This document shows, piece by piece, positions 1-10,126 of a stretch of DNA of 64,000 nucleotides. Numbering within the stretch: the stretch's first letter is position 1; each line of letters begins with the position of its first letter. A model generated the notes under the pieces. It ran no database searches, had not been told where the DNA came from, and saw only the letters and a program-made list of their open reading frames with translations. The position numbers were made by a program, and so were the translations under genes. The stretch comes from Paracoccaceae bacterium. GTDB lineage: Bacteria; Pseudomonadota; Alphaproteobacteria; Rhodobacterales; Rhodobacteraceae. The stretch lies in contig JAGQRW010000017.1 of the NCBI GenBank assembly GCA_020425085.1, forward strand, positions 186,001 to 250,000, written 5' to 3'.

Positions 1-578
1 GAATAGTGCAACAGCATATGTTCGTTCAGATCGTCAATCCGCTTGGGCTTGCCGTGCTTGGCGAAATATTCCGGCGAGCCGACCATCTTCATGTTCGCCT
101 CGGTCAGTTTACGTGCCCTGAGGGTGCTGTCTTCCATCTCGCCTACCCGAATCGCCAGATCGAAACCTTCGGAAATCAGTTCGACATACCGATTGTTCAG
201 TACCAGGTTGACGTTGATTTCCGGGTATTGATGCAAAAACGCCCCCAGCGCGTTGGAAATGTGATTGACCCCGAAATCCGTCGCCGCCGACAAACGCAGT
301 GAACCGCTGGGTGCGGCCTGCATGGAAGTCACCATCGCATCCGCCTCACCGGCGTCGTTCAGTACCCGGCGCGCCTTGTCGTAATAGGCAAGGCCGATCT
401 CGGTCGGGCTGACCCGGCGGGTGGTGCGGTTCAACAGCCGCGCGCCCAGCCGTGATTCCAGCGACGAGACGTGCTTTGAGACGGCGGATTTGGAAATCCC
501 CATCTTTCGCGCTGCATCCGTGAACCCACCTTGGTCCACCACGCTTGCGAATGCTTCCATTTCAGTTAGTCGGTCCAT
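1..578 (-). CDS. LysR-family transcriptional regulator, C-terminus cut by window edge
   Basis: The minus-strand reading frame opens with ATG at 578 and runs off the window at base 1, giving about 192 residues of a protein that is usually near 300. The start reads MDRLTEMEAFASVVDQGGF, followed by a winged helix-turn-helix with SKSAVSKHVSSLESRLGARL, typical of LysR regulators. The start of the effector-binding domain follows (SLRLSAATDFGVNHI). It is divergent from rimP; LysR proteins often control a divergent neighbour or themselves, but rimP is an unlikely target. The effector is unknown. The family call is firm, the specific role is not. Confidence 0.9.
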   Translation of the reverse strand, partial: MDRLTEMEAFASVVDQGGFTDAARKMGISKSAVSKHVSSLESRLGARLLNRTTRRVSPTEIGLAYYDKARRVLNDAGEADAMVTSMQAAPSGSLRLSAATDFGVNHISNALGAFLHQYPEINVNLVLNNRYVELISEGFDLAIRVGEMEDSTLRARKLTEANMKMVGSPEYFAKHGKPKRIDDLNEHMLLHY

Positions 579-804
579 TTGAATACCCTTTTCCACTCAG
601 AACTGGAGTCAATATGGTCATCCGATTTTGTCAGCAATTTGGAAACAACCCGACAATTACAGGTCTTTTCATTCACTGTCGCGCGCAACGAAACGCCATT
701 GCAGCGGGTGTTGACCGCATCGAAACGATCCCATCCAATTTGCGATATCGTATACAAATATCGGGTTTTGTCGTGCTTTACATGAGAACCAGCGAAACCG
801 ACAG

Positions 805-980
805 GGAAGTTGGGGGTTTCCCGAATTGTGTCAAAAACCCGCACCAGGCCGTAAATGCAGTCAAAGCCAGGTCTTGCCATTGCCGGCCGTTGCGCCTATA
901 TCCCGTTCAACAGCGGCAAGACTGGCCTCCACCCCCAGACTTCCACCGGAAATTTTAACGGGCCGCGCGCCCGTTTTTTT
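805..980 (+). ncRNA. Structured leader RNA or small RNA upstream of rimP-nusA-infB
   Basis: Between the LysR start and rimP lie 418 bases without a convincing gene; 579-804 shows nothing recognisable. From 805 the plus strand can fold into a long rod: 805-817 pairs with 931-944 (12 pairs, one bulge), 866-878 pairs with 915-926 (12 pairs, one bulge), and 889-892 pairs with 908-911 around a 15-nt loop. An intrinsic terminator follows at 957-980. The loop holds CCCGTT (902-907), the same six bases as part of the terminator's 3' arm, so it could pair with the 5' arm AACGGG (957-962) and prevent termination. It could be a leader attenuator or an independent small RNA. It matches no RNA family known to me; 6S RNA was considered, but the large one-sided inner loop fits poorly. 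Confidence 0.45.
957..980 (+). terminator. Rho-independent terminator 16 nt before rimP
   Basis: A perfect 7-bp stem, AACGGGC at 957-963 with GCCCGTT at 969-975, encloses a 5-nt loop and runs straight into seven T residues (974-980). It ends 16 bases before the rimP ATG, so it can only end an upstream transcript or attenuate the rimP-nusA-ylxR-infB operon. NusA, encoded downstream, is known to modulate pausing and termination at such hairpins, which makes feedback control plausible; that link is inference. Confidence 0.8.
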
Positions 981-996
981 GTGCTTCGAGACTACC

Positions 997-1572
997 ATGA
1001 CCGACCTGATCGCCAGAACCACCATTGACAAGCGGCTTGCCGGGATTGTCGAGCCCCTGATCGTTTCGATGGGGTTTGAACTGGTGCGGATTCGCCTGAT
1101 GTCGGGCAAATCGACGACGTTGCAAATCATGGCCGAACGCCCCGATGGCGGCATCGAGGTTGACGACTGCGCCAAAATCTCAACCGCCATCAGCGCGGTT
1201 CTGGATGTCGAGGATCCGATCGCCGGGGAATACACGCTTGAGGTTTCCTCGCCCGGGATCGACCGGCCCCTGACCCGGCTAAAGGATTTCGACAACTGGG
1301 CCGGGTATGAGGCCCGACTGGAAACCTCGGAACTGATCGACGGGCGCAAACGCTTCAAGGGCGAATTACGCGGCAGCGAGGGTAATGAGGTTCTGATTGA
1401 AATTCCCGAGGGTATCATTGGTCTGGAATTCGACTGGCTGACCGAGGCCAAGCTGGTACTGACCGATGAGCTGATCGCCGAAATGCTGAAGGCGCGCAAA
1501 GCCCAGGGTTTTGATGAAACCGAATTTGACGACATAGAAACTGACGAAACATCCAAAGAGGAAACGACATGA
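997..1572 (+). CDS. rimP: Ribosome maturation factor RimP
   Basis: The 191-residue protein (ATG at 997) assists maturation of the 30S ribosomal subunit. Family hallmarks are an N-terminal domain with [17 protein letters not shown], the motif [14 protein letters not shown] near residue 90, and a C-terminal SH3-like domain with an acidic tail. The open frame extends upstream to 826, but those codons cross the leader hairpins and terminator and do not resemble RimP, so ATG 997 is chosen even though no strong ribosome binding site precedes it. The stop overlaps the nusA start by 4 bp (ATGA), which suggests translational coupling. Confidence 0.95.
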   Translation: MTDLIARTTIDKRLAGIVEPLIVSMGFELVRIRLMSGKSTTLQIMAERPDGGIEVDDCAKISTAISAVLDVEDPIAGEYTLEVSSPGIDRPLTRLKDFDNWAGYEARLETSELIDGRKRFKGELRGSEGNEVLIEIPEGIIGLEFDWLTEAKLVLTDELIAEMLKARKAQGFDETEFDDIETDETSKEETT

Positions 1573-3173
1573 GCATAACCAGTGCCAACCGGCTGGAGCT
1601 TTTGCAGATCGCAGATGCGGTCGCGCGGGAAAAACTGATCGACCCCGAACTGGTGATCGAGGCGATGGAAGAGTCAATGGCCAAGGCGGCCAAGTCGCGC
1701 TACGGCGCGGAACTGGATATCCGTGCCCATATCGACCGTAAGTCGGGCGAACTGACCATGACCCGCATCCGGCATGTGGTGGACGAGGTCGAAAACCACT
1801 TTACCGAAATGGCCCCGGCCGATGCCCGTGCGCATCTTGACGACCCCAAGGTCGGCGACGAGATCATTGATCAGCTTCCGCCAATGGATTTCGGTCGGAT
1901 TGCCGCGCAATCGGCAAAACAGGTGATCCTGCAAAAGGTGCGCGAAGCCGAACGCGCCCGCCAATACGAGGAATTCAAGGATCGCGAGGGCGAGATCATC
2001 AACGGCATCGTCAAGCGCGTGGAATACGGCAATGTCATCGTCGATGTCGGTAGGGGCGAGGCAGTGCTGCGCCGCGACCAGTTGATCAACCGCGAAACCT
2101 TCCGCACCGGTGATCGGGTGCGTTCCTATATTCGTGAGGTGCGCGAAGAGGTTCGTGGGCCGCAGATCTTCCTTAGCCGTACTGCGCCGGAATTCATGGC
2201 CGAACTGTTCAAGATGGAGGTGCCGGAAATCTACGACGGCATCATCGAGATCAAGGCGGTGGCCCGCGACCCCGGCAGCCGCGCCAAGATCGGCGTGATT
2301 TCCTATGATAATGCCATCGACCCGGTCGGTGCCTGCGTCGGTATGCGCGGCAGCCGGGTTCAGGCGGTGGTGAATGAACTTGGCGGCGAAAAGATTGATA
2401 TCATTCCCTGGAATGATGATGCGCCGACTTTCCTGGTCAACGCCCTGCAACCTGCCGAAGTGACCAAGGTGGTTCTGGACGAAGACGCTGAACGGATCGA
2501 GGTGGTGGTGCCTGACGATCAGCTTTCGCTGGCAATCGGGCGGCGTGGCCAAAACGTGCGTCTGGCCAGCCAGTTGACCGGATTCGACATCGACATCCTG
2601 ACCGAGGCCGAGGAATCCGCCCGGCGTCAGGCCGAGTTCGCAGAACGCTCGCAACTGTTCATGGACGCGCTTGATGTCGATGAAATGGTGGCGCAGCTGC
2701 TGGTATCCGAAGGTTTCGCCACCCTGGAAGAAGTCGCCTATGTGGAAATCGACGAGTTGCTGGTGATCGACGGCTTTGACGAGGATACTGCGGTCGAACT
2801 GCAAACCCGCGCCCGCGAATGCATCGAAAAAATCCACGCCGAAGCAATCGAAAAGGCCCGCGCCCTTGGCGTGCAGCAAAGCCTGTTCGATTTCGAGGGC
2901 CTGACCCCGGAAATGTTCGTCGCTTTGGGCGAGGACGGCATCAAGACGCTGGACGATTTCGCCACCTGTGCCGACTGGGAACTGGCGGGCGGCTATACCA
3001 CTGTCAACGGCGAGCGCGTCAAGGACGAGGGGCTTTTGGAAAAATTCGACATGTCGCTGGAAGAGGCGCAGAACCTGATCATGACCGCCCGCATCCAGTT
3101 GGGCTGGGTCGATCCCGCCGATCTGGTGGGCGAGGAAGAAGAAACCGAAGTCGAAGAAGGAGTCGAGGCCTGA
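1569..3173 (+). CDS. nusA: Transcription termination/antitermination factor NusA
   Basis: The protein has 534 residues. It binds RNA polymerase and nascent RNA and modulates pausing, termination and antitermination. Order of domains: the N-terminal polymerase-binding domain (about 1-135), S1 domain ([25 protein letters not shown]), two KH domains ([21 protein letters not shown] and the second KH motif [17 protein letters not shown]), then helix-hairpin-helix type repeats rich in acidic residues at the C-terminus. Standard alphaproteobacterial operon order rimP-nusA-ylxR-infB is kept. Overlaps rimP by 4 bp. Confidence 0.98.
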   Translation: MSITSANRLELLQIADAVAREKLIDPELVIEAMEESMAKAAKSRYGAELDIRAHIDRKSGELTMTRIRHVVDEVENHFTEMAPADARAHLDDPKVGDEIIDQLPPMDFGRIAAQSAKQVILQKVREAERARQYEEFKDREGEIINGIVKRVEYGNVIVDVGRGEAVLRRDQLINRETFRTGDRVRSYIREVREEVRGPQIFLSRTAPEFMAELFKMEVPEIYDGIIEIKAVARDPGSRAKIGVISYDNAIDPVGACVGMRGSRVQAVVNELGGEKIDIIPWNDDAPTFLVNALQPAEVTKVVLDEDAERIEVVVPDDQLSLAIGRRGQNVRLASQLTGFDIDILTEAEESARRQAEFAERSQLFMDALDVDEMVAQLLVSEGFATLEEVAYVEIDELLVIDGFDEDTAVELQTRARECIEKIHAEAIEKARALGVQQSLFDFEGLTPEMFVALGEDGIKTLDDFATCADWELAGGYTTVNGERVKDEGLLEKFDMSLEEAQNLIMTARIQLGWVDPADLVGEEEETEVEEGVEA

Positions 3174-3191
3174 TCCTTCAGGCTTCGGAAC

Positions 3192-3854
3192 GTGCCCGTG
3201 ACCCGCGGCGGCCGATCAAAGATCCGGGGCGAACCCGAAAGACGCTGCATCGCCACCGGCGAGGTGTTGCCGATGGCGGCGCTGATTCGATTTGTCGTCG
3301 GGCCGGATCGGGTGATCGTGGTCGATGTCACCGGCAAGCTGCCGGGGCGCGGCATCTGGGTTGCCGCCGACCGCACGGCCATTCAAAAGGCGGTGAACAA
3401 GCGCCTGTTCGCGCGCTCTGCCAAGCAGGCGGTTGAGGTTCCTGCAACGCTCGTGCAGAATGTCGAGGTGCAGTTGCTGCGCCATCTCACTGGCCTGATT
3501 GCCCTGGCCCGCAAGTCGGGGCAGGCTTTCGCCGGGTTTGAGAAGGTCAAGGAGGCGGCGACGAAAGGTTCCGTTGCCGTTCTGCTACAGGCTTGTGACG
3601 GATCCGCGGCGCAAAAGGCCAAGATTCGCCCCAACCGGGGTAAAACCTCTGTGATTTCCTGCCTTTCCGCCAAGGAATTGGGTGTGGCATTCGGGCGGGA
3701 AAATGTGATACATGCGGCGCTTGCCGCTGGCGGACTGAGCGAACGTATAGTAGAGGGTGCCACAAGACTGGCTGGCGTCCGCAATGGACTCGTCCCGAAT
3801 GGGGCTGATGCATCCGGCACGGGGCCGGAACAAGAAGGTGCGAAAGACGTATGA
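3192..3854 (+). CDS. YlxR-family RNA-binding protein fused to an L7Ae-like domain
   Basis: A 220-residue protein between nusA and infB. The N-terminal half matches the YlxR (DUF448) fold: [21 protein letters not shown] and the [10 protein letters not shown] segment. The C-terminal half (from about residue 95) resembles an L7Ae/YlxQ-type RNA-binding domain: [19 protein letters not shown]. In many Gram-positives these are two separate neighbours; the fusion is usual in alphaproteobacteria. The start is taken as GTG 3192 because no ATG precedes the conserved region; GTG 3198 is also possible. The exact function is not settled; YlxR has been proposed to act on RNase P or transcription. The 3' end overlaps infB by 4 bp. 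Confidence 0.9.
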   Translation: MPVTRGGRSKIRGEPERRCIATGEVLPMAALIRFVVGPDRVIVVDVTGKLPGRGIWVAADRTAIQKAVNKRLFARSAKQAVEVPATLVQNVEVQLLRHLTGLIALARKSGQAFAGFEKVKEAATKGSVAVLLQACDGSAAQKAKIRPNRGKTSVISCLSAKELGVAFGRENVIHAALAAGGLSERIVEGATRLAGVRNGLVPNGADASGTGPEQEGAKDV

Positions 3855-6376
3855 CTGAGAACGACAACAAATCCGGCAAACCCCTCGGCCCTCGTGGTGG
3901 CGGCGACCGGAGTCATGTGCGCCAGAGCTTTTCCCATGGCCGGACAAAATCGGTTGTGGTCGAGAAAAAGCGCAAGCGTGTGGTCGTACCCAAGCCCGGT
4001 ACGGCGGCACCTGCCGTTTCAACCACCACACCGGCATCAACCGTACCGTCCAAGGGCAAACCTGTATCCAAACGCCCGGCTGGCATTTCCGACGCCGAAA
4101 TGGAACGCCGCCTGCAAGCCCTGAAGGCCGCCAAGGCCCGCGAAGCCGATGAGACAGCCCTGCGCGAGGAAGAAGCCCGCAAACGCGAAGAGGAACGCGA
4201 AGAAAAGCGCGCCGAACTGGAAGCGAAAGAACGCGAAGATCAGGAACGCGAAGAACGCCTGCGCGCCAAAGAGGCTGAAGAAGCCAAGAAACAGGCCCGC
4301 GAGGCCGCCAAGACCGCCGCCGCCGAACAGTCGGCCGATATGGCGATTCCCGTACCTGCAACCGATGAAGACGCAAAGCCTTCGGCCTCTCGTCAGGCAC
4401 CAGCGGTCAAGAAATCCGCCGACCGGCCGGCCCGCGAGGAACCGAAAAAACCGCAGCGCACCAAGGACGATGATCGTCGCCGTTCCGGCAAGTTGACGAT
4501 CAACCAGGCACTGGCCGGGCGTGAAGGCGGCCGCCAGAGATCTATGGCGGCAATGAAACGCGCCCAGGAACGCGAGCGCCGCAAGGCCATGGGCGACGGT
4601 GGCGAGCGTGAAAAGATCATGCGCGACGTGCAGATCCCCGAGGCAATCACGGTTCAGGAACTTGCCAACCGCATGGCCGAACGGGTTGCCGCCGTGGTAA
4701 AGACCCTGATGCAGAACGGCATCATGGCAACCCAGAATCAGGCCATCGACGCCGACACCGCCGAACTGGTGGTCGAGGAATTCGGTCACCGCGTGGTGCG
4801 GGTTTCCGACGCCGATGTCGAGGATGCGATCGACACCGTTGAAGACGCCGCCGAGGATCTGAAACCGCGCGCACCGGTCATTACCATCATGGGCCATGTC
4901 GATCACGGCAAGACCTCACTTCTGGATGCAATCCGCAAGACCAGCGTGGTCTCAGGCGAGGCGGGCGGCATTACCCAGCACATCGGTGCCTATCAAATCA
5001 CCACCGACAGCGGCCATCTGCTGACCTTCCTCGATACCCCTGGTCACGCCGCTTTCACCTCGATGCGCGCCCGTGGGGCGCAAGTGACCGATATCGTGGT
5101 CCTTGTCGTCGCCGCCGATGACAGCGTCATGCCGCAGACGATCGAGGCGATCAACCACGCCAAGGCCGCCGGTGTGCCGATGATCGTGGCCATCAACAAG
5201 ATTGACCGCCCCGGTGCCGATCCGGGCCGGGTTCGCACGCAACTGCTGCAACACGAAGTCGTGGTCGAAAAGATGTCCGGCGATGTTCTGGATGTCGAGG
5301 TTTCGGCCATCACTGGCGATGGCCTTGATGAACTGCTGGAAAACATCGTTCTTCAGGCCGAACTGCTGGAACTGAAGGCAAACCCCAACCGCGCCGCCGA
5401 AGGCGCCGTGATCGAGGCGCAGCTTGACACCGGGCGCGGCCCGGTGGCCACCGTTCTGGTGCAGAAGGGTACGTTGCGTCAGGGCGACATCTTCGTTGTG
5501 GGCGAACAATGGGGCAAGGTTCGCGCCCTGATTGACGACAAAGGCGAGCGGGTGTCCGAGGCCGGACCATCCACCCCGGTCGAGGTTCTGGGCCTGAACG
5601 GCACCCCCGAGGCAGGCGACGTTCTGAACGTGGTCGCCGGCGAAAGCAAGGCGCGTGAAATCGCCGATTACCGCCATCAACTGTCCAAGGACAAAAAGGC
5701 GGCAGCCGGTTCGGCAACCACGCTGGATCAGTTGCTGGCCAAGGCCAAGGCGGATCAGGATGTTTCCGAACTGCCGATTCTGGTCAAATCCGACGTTCAA
5801 GGCTCGGCCGAAGCGATCATTCAGGCGATGGAAAAGGTCGGCAACGAAGAGGTGCGCGTGCGCGTACTGCATTCCGGCGTCGGCGCCATCACCGAAAGCG
5901 ACGTTACCCTGGCCGAAGCCTCGGGCGCGCCGATCATCGGCTTCAATGTCCGCGCCAATGCACCGGCACGCGAATCCGCGCGCCAGAAGGGCGTTGAAAT
6001 CCGCTATTACTCGATCATCTACGATCTGGTGGACGATGTGAAAGCTGCGGCCAGCGGTCTGTTGTCGGCCGAGATCAAGGAAACCTTTATCGGTTATGCC
6101 ACCATCAAAGAGGTGTTCAAGATCACCGGCGTCGGCAAGATCGCCGGCTGCGTGGTTACCGAAGGCGTGGCACGACGTTCCGCCGGGGTTCGCCTGCTGC
6201 GCGATAACGTGGTAATTCACCAGGGCAAGCTGAAAACCCTGAAACGCTTCAAGGATGAAGTGAAAGAAGTGCAGGGCGGGCAGGAATGCGGCATGGCGTT
6301 CGAGAATTACGAGGATATCCGCGAAGGCGACGTGATAGAAATATTCGAGACTGAAGAGATTGAACGTACCCTATGA
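3851..6376 (+). CDS. infB: Translation initiation factor IF-2
   Basis: The 841-residue GTPase delivers initiator fMet-tRNA to the 30S subunit. The first roughly 260 residues are a low-complexity, highly charged K/E/R/A-rich segment, probably long helix or coiled coil, followed by the IF2 N2 region and the GTPase domain: G1 [10 protein letters not shown]3 DTPGH and G4 NKID. Domains II-IV follow (for example [15 protein letters not shown]). Start ATG 3851 overlaps the preceding gene by 4 bp. No rbfA follows directly, which differs from the arrangement in many other bacteria, and no intrinsic terminator is visible in the 66-bp gap after it. Confidence 0.98.
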   Translation: MTENDNKSGKPLGPRGGGDRSHVRQSFSHGRTKSVVVEKKRKRVVVPKPGTAAPAVSTTTPASTVPSKGKPVSKRPAGISDAEMERRLQALKAAKAREADETALREEEARKREEEREEKRAELEAKEREDQEREERLRAKEAEEAKKQAREAAKTAAAEQSADMAIPVPATDEDAKPSASRQAPAVKKSADRPAREEPKKPQRTKDDDRRRSGKLTINQALAGREGGRQRSMAAMKRAQERERRKAMGDGGEREKIMRDVQIPEAITVQELANRMAERVAAVVKTLMQNGIMATQNQAIDADTAELVVEEFGHRVVRVSDADVEDAIDTVEDAAEDLKPRAPVITIMGHVDHGKTSLLDAIRKTSVVSGEAGGITQHIGAYQITTDSGHLLTFLDTPGHAAFTSMRARGAQVTDIVVLVVAADDSVMPQTIEAINHAKAAGVPMIVAINKIDRPGADPGRVRTQLLQHEVVVEKMSGDVLDVEVSAITGDGLDELLENIVLQAELLELKANPNRAAEGAVIEAQLDTGRGPVATVLVQKGTLRQGDIFVVGEQWGKVRALIDDKGERVSEAGPSTPVEVLGLNGTPEAGDVLNVVAGESKAREIADYRHQLSKDKKAAAGSATTLDQLLAKAKADQDVSELPILVKSDVQGSAEAIIQAMEKVGNEEVRVRVLHSGVGAITESDVTLAEASGAPIIGFNVRANAPARESARQKGVEIRYYSIIYDLVDDVKAAASGLLSAEIKETFIGYATIKEVFKITGVGKIAGCVVTEGVARRSAGVRLLRDNVVIHQGKLKTLKRFKDEVKEVQGGQECGMAFENYEDIREGDVIEIFETEEIERTL

Positions 6377-6442
6377 AGTATCTAATGTGATATGCATTAC
6401 TACGGATAGGGTATTCAACAACTCCAGTCTGCGAAGGATTTC

Positions 6443-7408
6443 ATGGCCGAGGACGCAAAGCCAAACCCGCACCAAGGCAAGATGGCCCCGGCGTGGCTGG
6501 CTGAAATGCGCAAAAGCCGGATAAACGGCCATCATGTTTCAAGGCCGAACGGCTTTTACGTCAATTACCAGAAATTCGCCGCCGTTCATGTGGCACGCGG
6601 CGATGATATTCTGGTCGTAACCTTTGACAACCTGTCTGCCGTCAACGACGAAAGCCTTGAACGCGAGGCTTGGGGCGACAAGTTCTTTGCCGAAAACAGT
6701 TGGTCCAGTCTTGGCATCATCTCGTTCGACGCCAACTGGTATCGTGACGACACGCTTTTCGACTATCTCGAAGGTCTGCGTGACCAGGGGTTTTTCGCCG
6801 CCTACAAACGGGTCGTCTTTACCGGCACCTCGATGGGTGGTTACGCCGCCTGTGCATTTTGTGGCCTGGCACCCGGCGCGACGGTGATCAGCTATTCGCC
6901 GCAATCCACGCTGAAAAAGGATCTGGTTCCGTGGGAAAAACGGTTCAACCGGGGTCGGCAACAGGACTGGTCCGGCCGTTATGCCGACTCGGCGGCACTG
7001 ACGGCGAGCGCCGAAAAGGTCTATCTCTGCTATGATCCCTACGAGCAGGGCGACAAGACCCATGCCCAGCGGTATTCCGGCGACAATATCGTGCACCTGC
7101 ATTCCAACTATGTCGGCCACAAGACCGTGGTGTTCCTGCGCCGCGCCGGCATCCTGAAATCGGTGACCGGCATGTGCATCAGCGGCGACATGACCGAGGC
7201 AATATTCAATGATCTTTACCGCAGCCGGCGCAAATTGCCCTGGTATTACATGGGCCTGATCGACATGGCGATGGAACGTGGCCATTTGGGGCTGGCCGAA
7301 CGGATCATCAAGACTGCATCATCGGCATCGGGTAATCCCAACCTTTCCAGTTCGTTGCAGAAACGCCGTGATCTGTTCCTGGACAAAAACAAGAAAAGCA
7401 AGAAATAG
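6443..7408 (+). CDS. Alpha/beta-hydrolase-like protein of unknown function, linked to polysaccharide genes
   Basis: The product has 321 residues with no signal peptide. The nucleophile-elbow motif GTSMGG (128-133, candidate Ser130) follows a beta strand (RVVFT), and later acidic (CYDPYEQGD) and histidine (VGHKT) positions could finish a catalytic triad, so an alpha/beta-hydrolase fold is likely. AAGGA precedes the ATG at good distance. A GT61-type glycosyltransferase follows 12 bp downstream on the same strand, so a role in making or modifying a surface glycan, perhaps deacylation, is inferred. The substrate cannot be read from sequence. The C-terminus is a lysine-rich tail. Confidence 0.75.
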   Translation: MAEDAKPNPHQGKMAPAWLAEMRKSRINGHHVSRPNGFYVNYQKFAAVHVARGDDILVVTFDNLSAVNDESLEREAWGDKFFAENSWSSLGIISFDANWYRDDTLFDYLEGLRDQGFFAAYKRVVFTGTSMGGYAACAFCGLAPGATVISYSPQSTLKKDLVPWEKRFNRGRQQDWSGRYADSAALTASAEKVYLCYDPYEQGDKTHAQRYSGDNIVHLHSNYVGHKTVVFLRRAGILKSVTGMCISGDMTEAIFNDLYRSRRKLPWYYMGLIDMAMERGHLGLAERIIKTASSASGNPNLSSSLQKRRDLFLDKNKKSKK

Positions 7409-7420
7409 GGGGCCGAGTCG

Positions 7421-8530
7421 ATGACCACACCGCCAGATTTGTCACTTGGCAACGAACCGATTATCCGCAATATCAAAAACGGCATCGTGGTACCCATCCC
7501 CAGCGATAATGACGGTATCCAGCCGTTGAATTGCGGTGTCCTGACCGCGGATTTGCAGCATGTCGAAGAAAGCATAACCTGGCGCGACGGCCGCACGTTC
7601 ACCTTGCCACCGCGCATCCCGGAACCTGCGGAGATCGAGCAGCGCAACGGCCGCTACATGTTTGCTGGCCTTCTGTTCGGGCATTTCGGGCATTTTCTGG
7701 TGGAAAGTACCGCGCGGCTTTGGGCCTATCAGCGGCTGGAAAAGGAAATCGACGGCATCGTTTTCATTCCCAAGGTACAGCGGCAGACTGAACATGTGCT
7801 GAATGTATACAAACCGTTCCTGAAGATGCTGGATATCGAGGCTGAGGTGATCAACCAACCCGAGCCGGCCCAGTTTGACGAGGTTCTGGTGCCGCAACAG
7901 GGTTTCGGCATGTTCGGCATGATCGAAGGGCTGCCGGAATACCGCGCCTTCATGCGCGCCCGCATGGGGGTGCATATCGCCGATGACCGGGCGCGGAAAC
8001 TTTACGTCTCTCGTTCGCAACTGCCACAGCAAAGGGGCGGGCTGGTGGCTGAAGAACTGATCGAACAGCACCTTGAGGCCGAGGGTTATGAGGTGATCCA
8101 CCCGCAAAAGATGAAATTCGCCGACCAGCTTGCCGCCTATAAATCCGCCGATTTCATCATTTCTGCCGATGGATCACCGCTCCATATGGCAGCACTGGTT
8201 GCCAAGCCGACCGCAAAGATCGCGGTAATCGCCCGCAGGCCCGACGTTGCCGCGCAGTTCGAACTGCAATTCCGGGCGTTTTGCGACATTGAAACCGTTA
8301 CCATCAATGCGCTGAAACAACACTGGATACCCAACAATCAGGCCCGGCCAAGCCGGATGTCCTATGGCGAACTCGATTTCACCAAAGTTTATCACAAACT
8401 GAAAGAAGGCGGCTTGATCAATGGCAACACTCCTTGGCCCGCCATGACCGATGCCGAACGCGAAAGCCTGATGGCGGATCTTGAGGAACGCCAGAAGATT
8501 GGCTTCAAACTCTACGCGCCGCCCGCCTAG
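7421..8530 (+). CDS. Glycosyltransferase family 61 (DUF563-like) protein
   Basis: The 369-residue protein has the GT61 hallmarks GLLFGHFGHFLVESTARLWA in the first half, a central LYVSRSQL segment, and ISADGSPLHMAALVA towards the end, which resemble the conserved His/Glu and nucleotide-sugar region of that family. GT61 members add pentoses or hexoses to cell-surface glycans. It sits 12 bp after a hydrolase-like gene and is probably co-transcribed. The stop codon TAG (8528-8530) shares the palindrome CTAG with the stop of the convergent gene, so the two ends overlap by 4 bp. Confidence 0.85.
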   Translation: MTTPPDLSLGNEPIIRNIKNGIVVPIPSDNDGIQPLNCGVLTADLQHVEESITWRDGRTFTLPPRIPEPAEIEQRNGRYMFAGLLFGHFGHFLVESTARLWAYQRLEKEIDGIVFIPKVQRQTEHVLNVYKPFLKMLDIEAEVINQPEPAQFDEVLVPQQGFGMFGMIEGLPEYRAFMRARMGVHIADDRARKLYVSRSQLPQQRGGLVAEELIEQHLEAEGYEVIHPQKMKFADQLAAYKSADFIISADGSPLHMAALVAKPTAKIAVIARRPDVAAQFELQFRAFCDIETVTINALKQHWIPNNQARPSRMSYGELDFTKVYHKLKEGGLINGNTPWPAMTDAERESLMADLEERQKIGFKLYAPPA

Positions 8531-9441
8531 ATTTCCCAACCGAACCGGCGACAATAGGCCAGAATTCGTTCTGCCGCCCCCTCGCGGCCGGCATTGATCG
8601 AATTTCCTTGTAAAAACCAGTAGACATATTTTGCATAAGCCATCCGCGCCGCCGTCACGTTGCGAAACGCGCGGGCGACACCGATCTGGTTCACGTTCTG
8701 AAACAGGTGATGGAAATCCGATGCGCCAAACAGGATCGCAGGCCGGGTATGCAACAGCCCCTTGAATGCCACGCTGGAATTCTGCGTCACCACATAATCG
8801 CAATCGTTCAGCAGCAGGCCAATGTCATCCTGGCGAAAACTGACGCGCGGATTGTTTCTAAATTCCTGCAAGGCGGCCAGTTCCGGTTCTGAATAGGTTT
8901 CCTTGGGGTGAAGCTTGATCACGATTTCCCGGATCACATCCTGCGCGATGGTTTCGCGGATCATTTCGATCGGCGTCATGGACTGGCCGTGCCGTTGGTC
9001 AAGCAATCGCCCCTGCAAGGCAATCAGAACCGAACCGACGCCGGCAAAGCGGTGCAATTCACCCACCCCCAGCCGATGTCGCCAGAAGCGAAAGAATTTC
9101 TTGGCCTCTGCCTCGTCCACTTTTGCCGGGTCAAATTCAGCCCTGGCCACCTGATAATCCTCTCGCCACTGGGCCTTTTCGATGCGCCAGAACGGGTACA
9201 TATAGGCCAGCCGAACATCCAGCGCCCGGTCGTGAAACGGGGTTTGCAAGTGAAGCAGGCTGTAGCCGTCGCGCTGTTCGGATTTCAGCAATTCGTCCGG
9301 GGTATCGGGCAGGTATGCCACCTCAAACCCTTTGTCTTTGAACGCTTTATCGAGAATGCCGAAAAAATTGTGATTGCCGGCCTCGGCTTCCTGCCTAAGG
9401 CCATCCTGCAAATAGATCGTCAATTTTCGGCTGTTGGCCAC
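8527..9441 (-). CDS. Capsule-polysaccharide-biosynthesis-like protein (KpsC/KpsS type)
   Basis: This 304-residue product shows IVIKLHPKE and [22 protein letters not shown] in the C-terminal half, which resemble the LHP and nucleotide-binding motifs of the KpsC/KpsS capsule biosynthesis family, known as Kdo transferases for capsule linkers. There is no membrane segment, so it is probably cytoplasmic. The family match is by eye and partial; it may instead be a more distant glycosyltransferase. It is convergent with the GT61 gene and divergent from hslV. Together with kdsB and kdsD elsewhere in this window it fits Kdo-linked capsule chemistry, by inference. Confidence 0.6.
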   Translation of the reverse strand: MANSRKLTIYLQDGLRQEAEAGNHNFFGILDKAFKDKGFEVAYLPDTPDELLKSEQRDGYSLLHLQTPFHDRALDVRLAYMYPFWRIEKAQWREDYQVARAEFDPAKVDEAEAKKFFRFWRHRLGVGELHRFAGVGSVLIALQGRLLDQRHGQSMTPIEMIRETIAQDVIREIVIKLHPKETYSEPELAALQEFRNNPRVSFRQDDIGLLLNDCDYVVTQNSSVAFKGLLHTRPAILFGASDFHHLFQNVNQIGVARAFRNVTAARMAYAKYVYWFLQGNSINAGREGAAERILAYCRRFGWEI

Positions 9442-9512
9442 TTTGACCCCTCTGGTTTCGCGTCAGCCTAGGTTTTTCGTGCAAGCGCGGCAAGAACTGT
9501 CCGGCTCCGTGG

Positions 9513-9540
9513 TTGTTTCCCCAACCCGAAAACGCCATAT
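9513..9540 (+). promoter_or_regulatory. Candidate heat-shock (RpoH-type) promoter for hslVU
   Basis: TTGTTT at 9513-9518 and CCATAT at 9535-9540 are 16 bp apart and lie about 30 bp before the hslV start. The CCATAT box resembles the alphaproteobacterial RpoH -10 element; the -35 part is weaker. HslVU is a known heat-shock operon, which supports the reading. Not demonstrated. Confidence 0.4.
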
Positions 9541-9568
9541 AGAAGATCAGGAAAAAGGCGGAGGGTAT

Positions 9569-10126
9569 ATGTCTGATAATAGTTTTCCGGGCTGGCACGG
9601 CACCACGATCATCGGCGTTCGCAAGGGTGGCAAAGTGGCGGTTGTCGGTGATGGACAGGTCAGCCTTGGCCAGACGGTGATCAAGGGAACGGCGCAAAAG
9701 GTCCGCCGCATATCGCCGGGCGGGTTCGATGTTGTCTGCGGCTTTGCCGGTTCAACCGCCGATGCCTTTACCCTGCTGGAACGGCTTGAAAAAAAGCTGG
9801 AGGCAGCCCCCGGCCAACTGGCCCGCGCCAGTGTCGAACTGGCCAAGGACTGGCGAACCGACAAATATCTCAGGAATCTTGAAGCGATGCTGATCGTCAC
9901 CGACGGCAAGGATCTGCTGGTGATCACCGGTGCGGGTGATGTGCTGGAACCGGAACACGGCATCGCCGCCATCGGTTCGGGTGGCAATTACGCGCTGGCC
10001 GCCGCCCGCGCCATTATCGACGGCGACCGGACAGCCGAACAAATTGGCCGACGGGCGCTGGAAATCGCCGCCGATATCTGCGTCTACACCAACGGCAACG
10101 TAACAGTAGAGGTGATCGAGGCATGA
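9569..10126 (+). CDS. hslV: ATP-dependent protease HslVU, peptidase subunit HslV
   Basis: The 185-residue Ntn-hydrolase assembles into a double hexamer in the cytoplasm and degrades unfolded and regulatory proteins with the HslU ATPase. After WHG the sequence [10 protein letters not shown] matches the processed N-terminus with catalytic Thr. [21 protein letters not shown] is the family signature. The ATG at 9569 is chosen over an upstream in-frame start because GGCGGAGGG sits 3-11 bases before it and protein homology begins there. The stop overlaps hslU by 4 bp. Confidence 0.97.
   Translation: MSDNSFPGWHGTTIIGVRKGGKVAVVGDGQVSLGQTVIKGTAQKVRRISPGGFDVVCGFAGSTADAFTLLERLEKKLEAAPGQLARASVELAKDWRTDKYLRNLEAMLIVTDGKDLLVITGAGDVLEPEHGIAAIGSGGNYALAAARAIIDGDRTAEQIGRRALEIAADICVYTNGNVTVEVIEA

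Noticed and set aside
579-804. Small ORFs on both strands between the LysR gene and the rimP leader
   Set aside because: They have no ribosome binding site, no recognisable protein family, and cross the structured leader.
805-944. 6S RNA
   Set aside because: The left side of the rod has a 48-nt unpaired stretch against four bases on the right, unlike the compact central bubble of 6S RNA.
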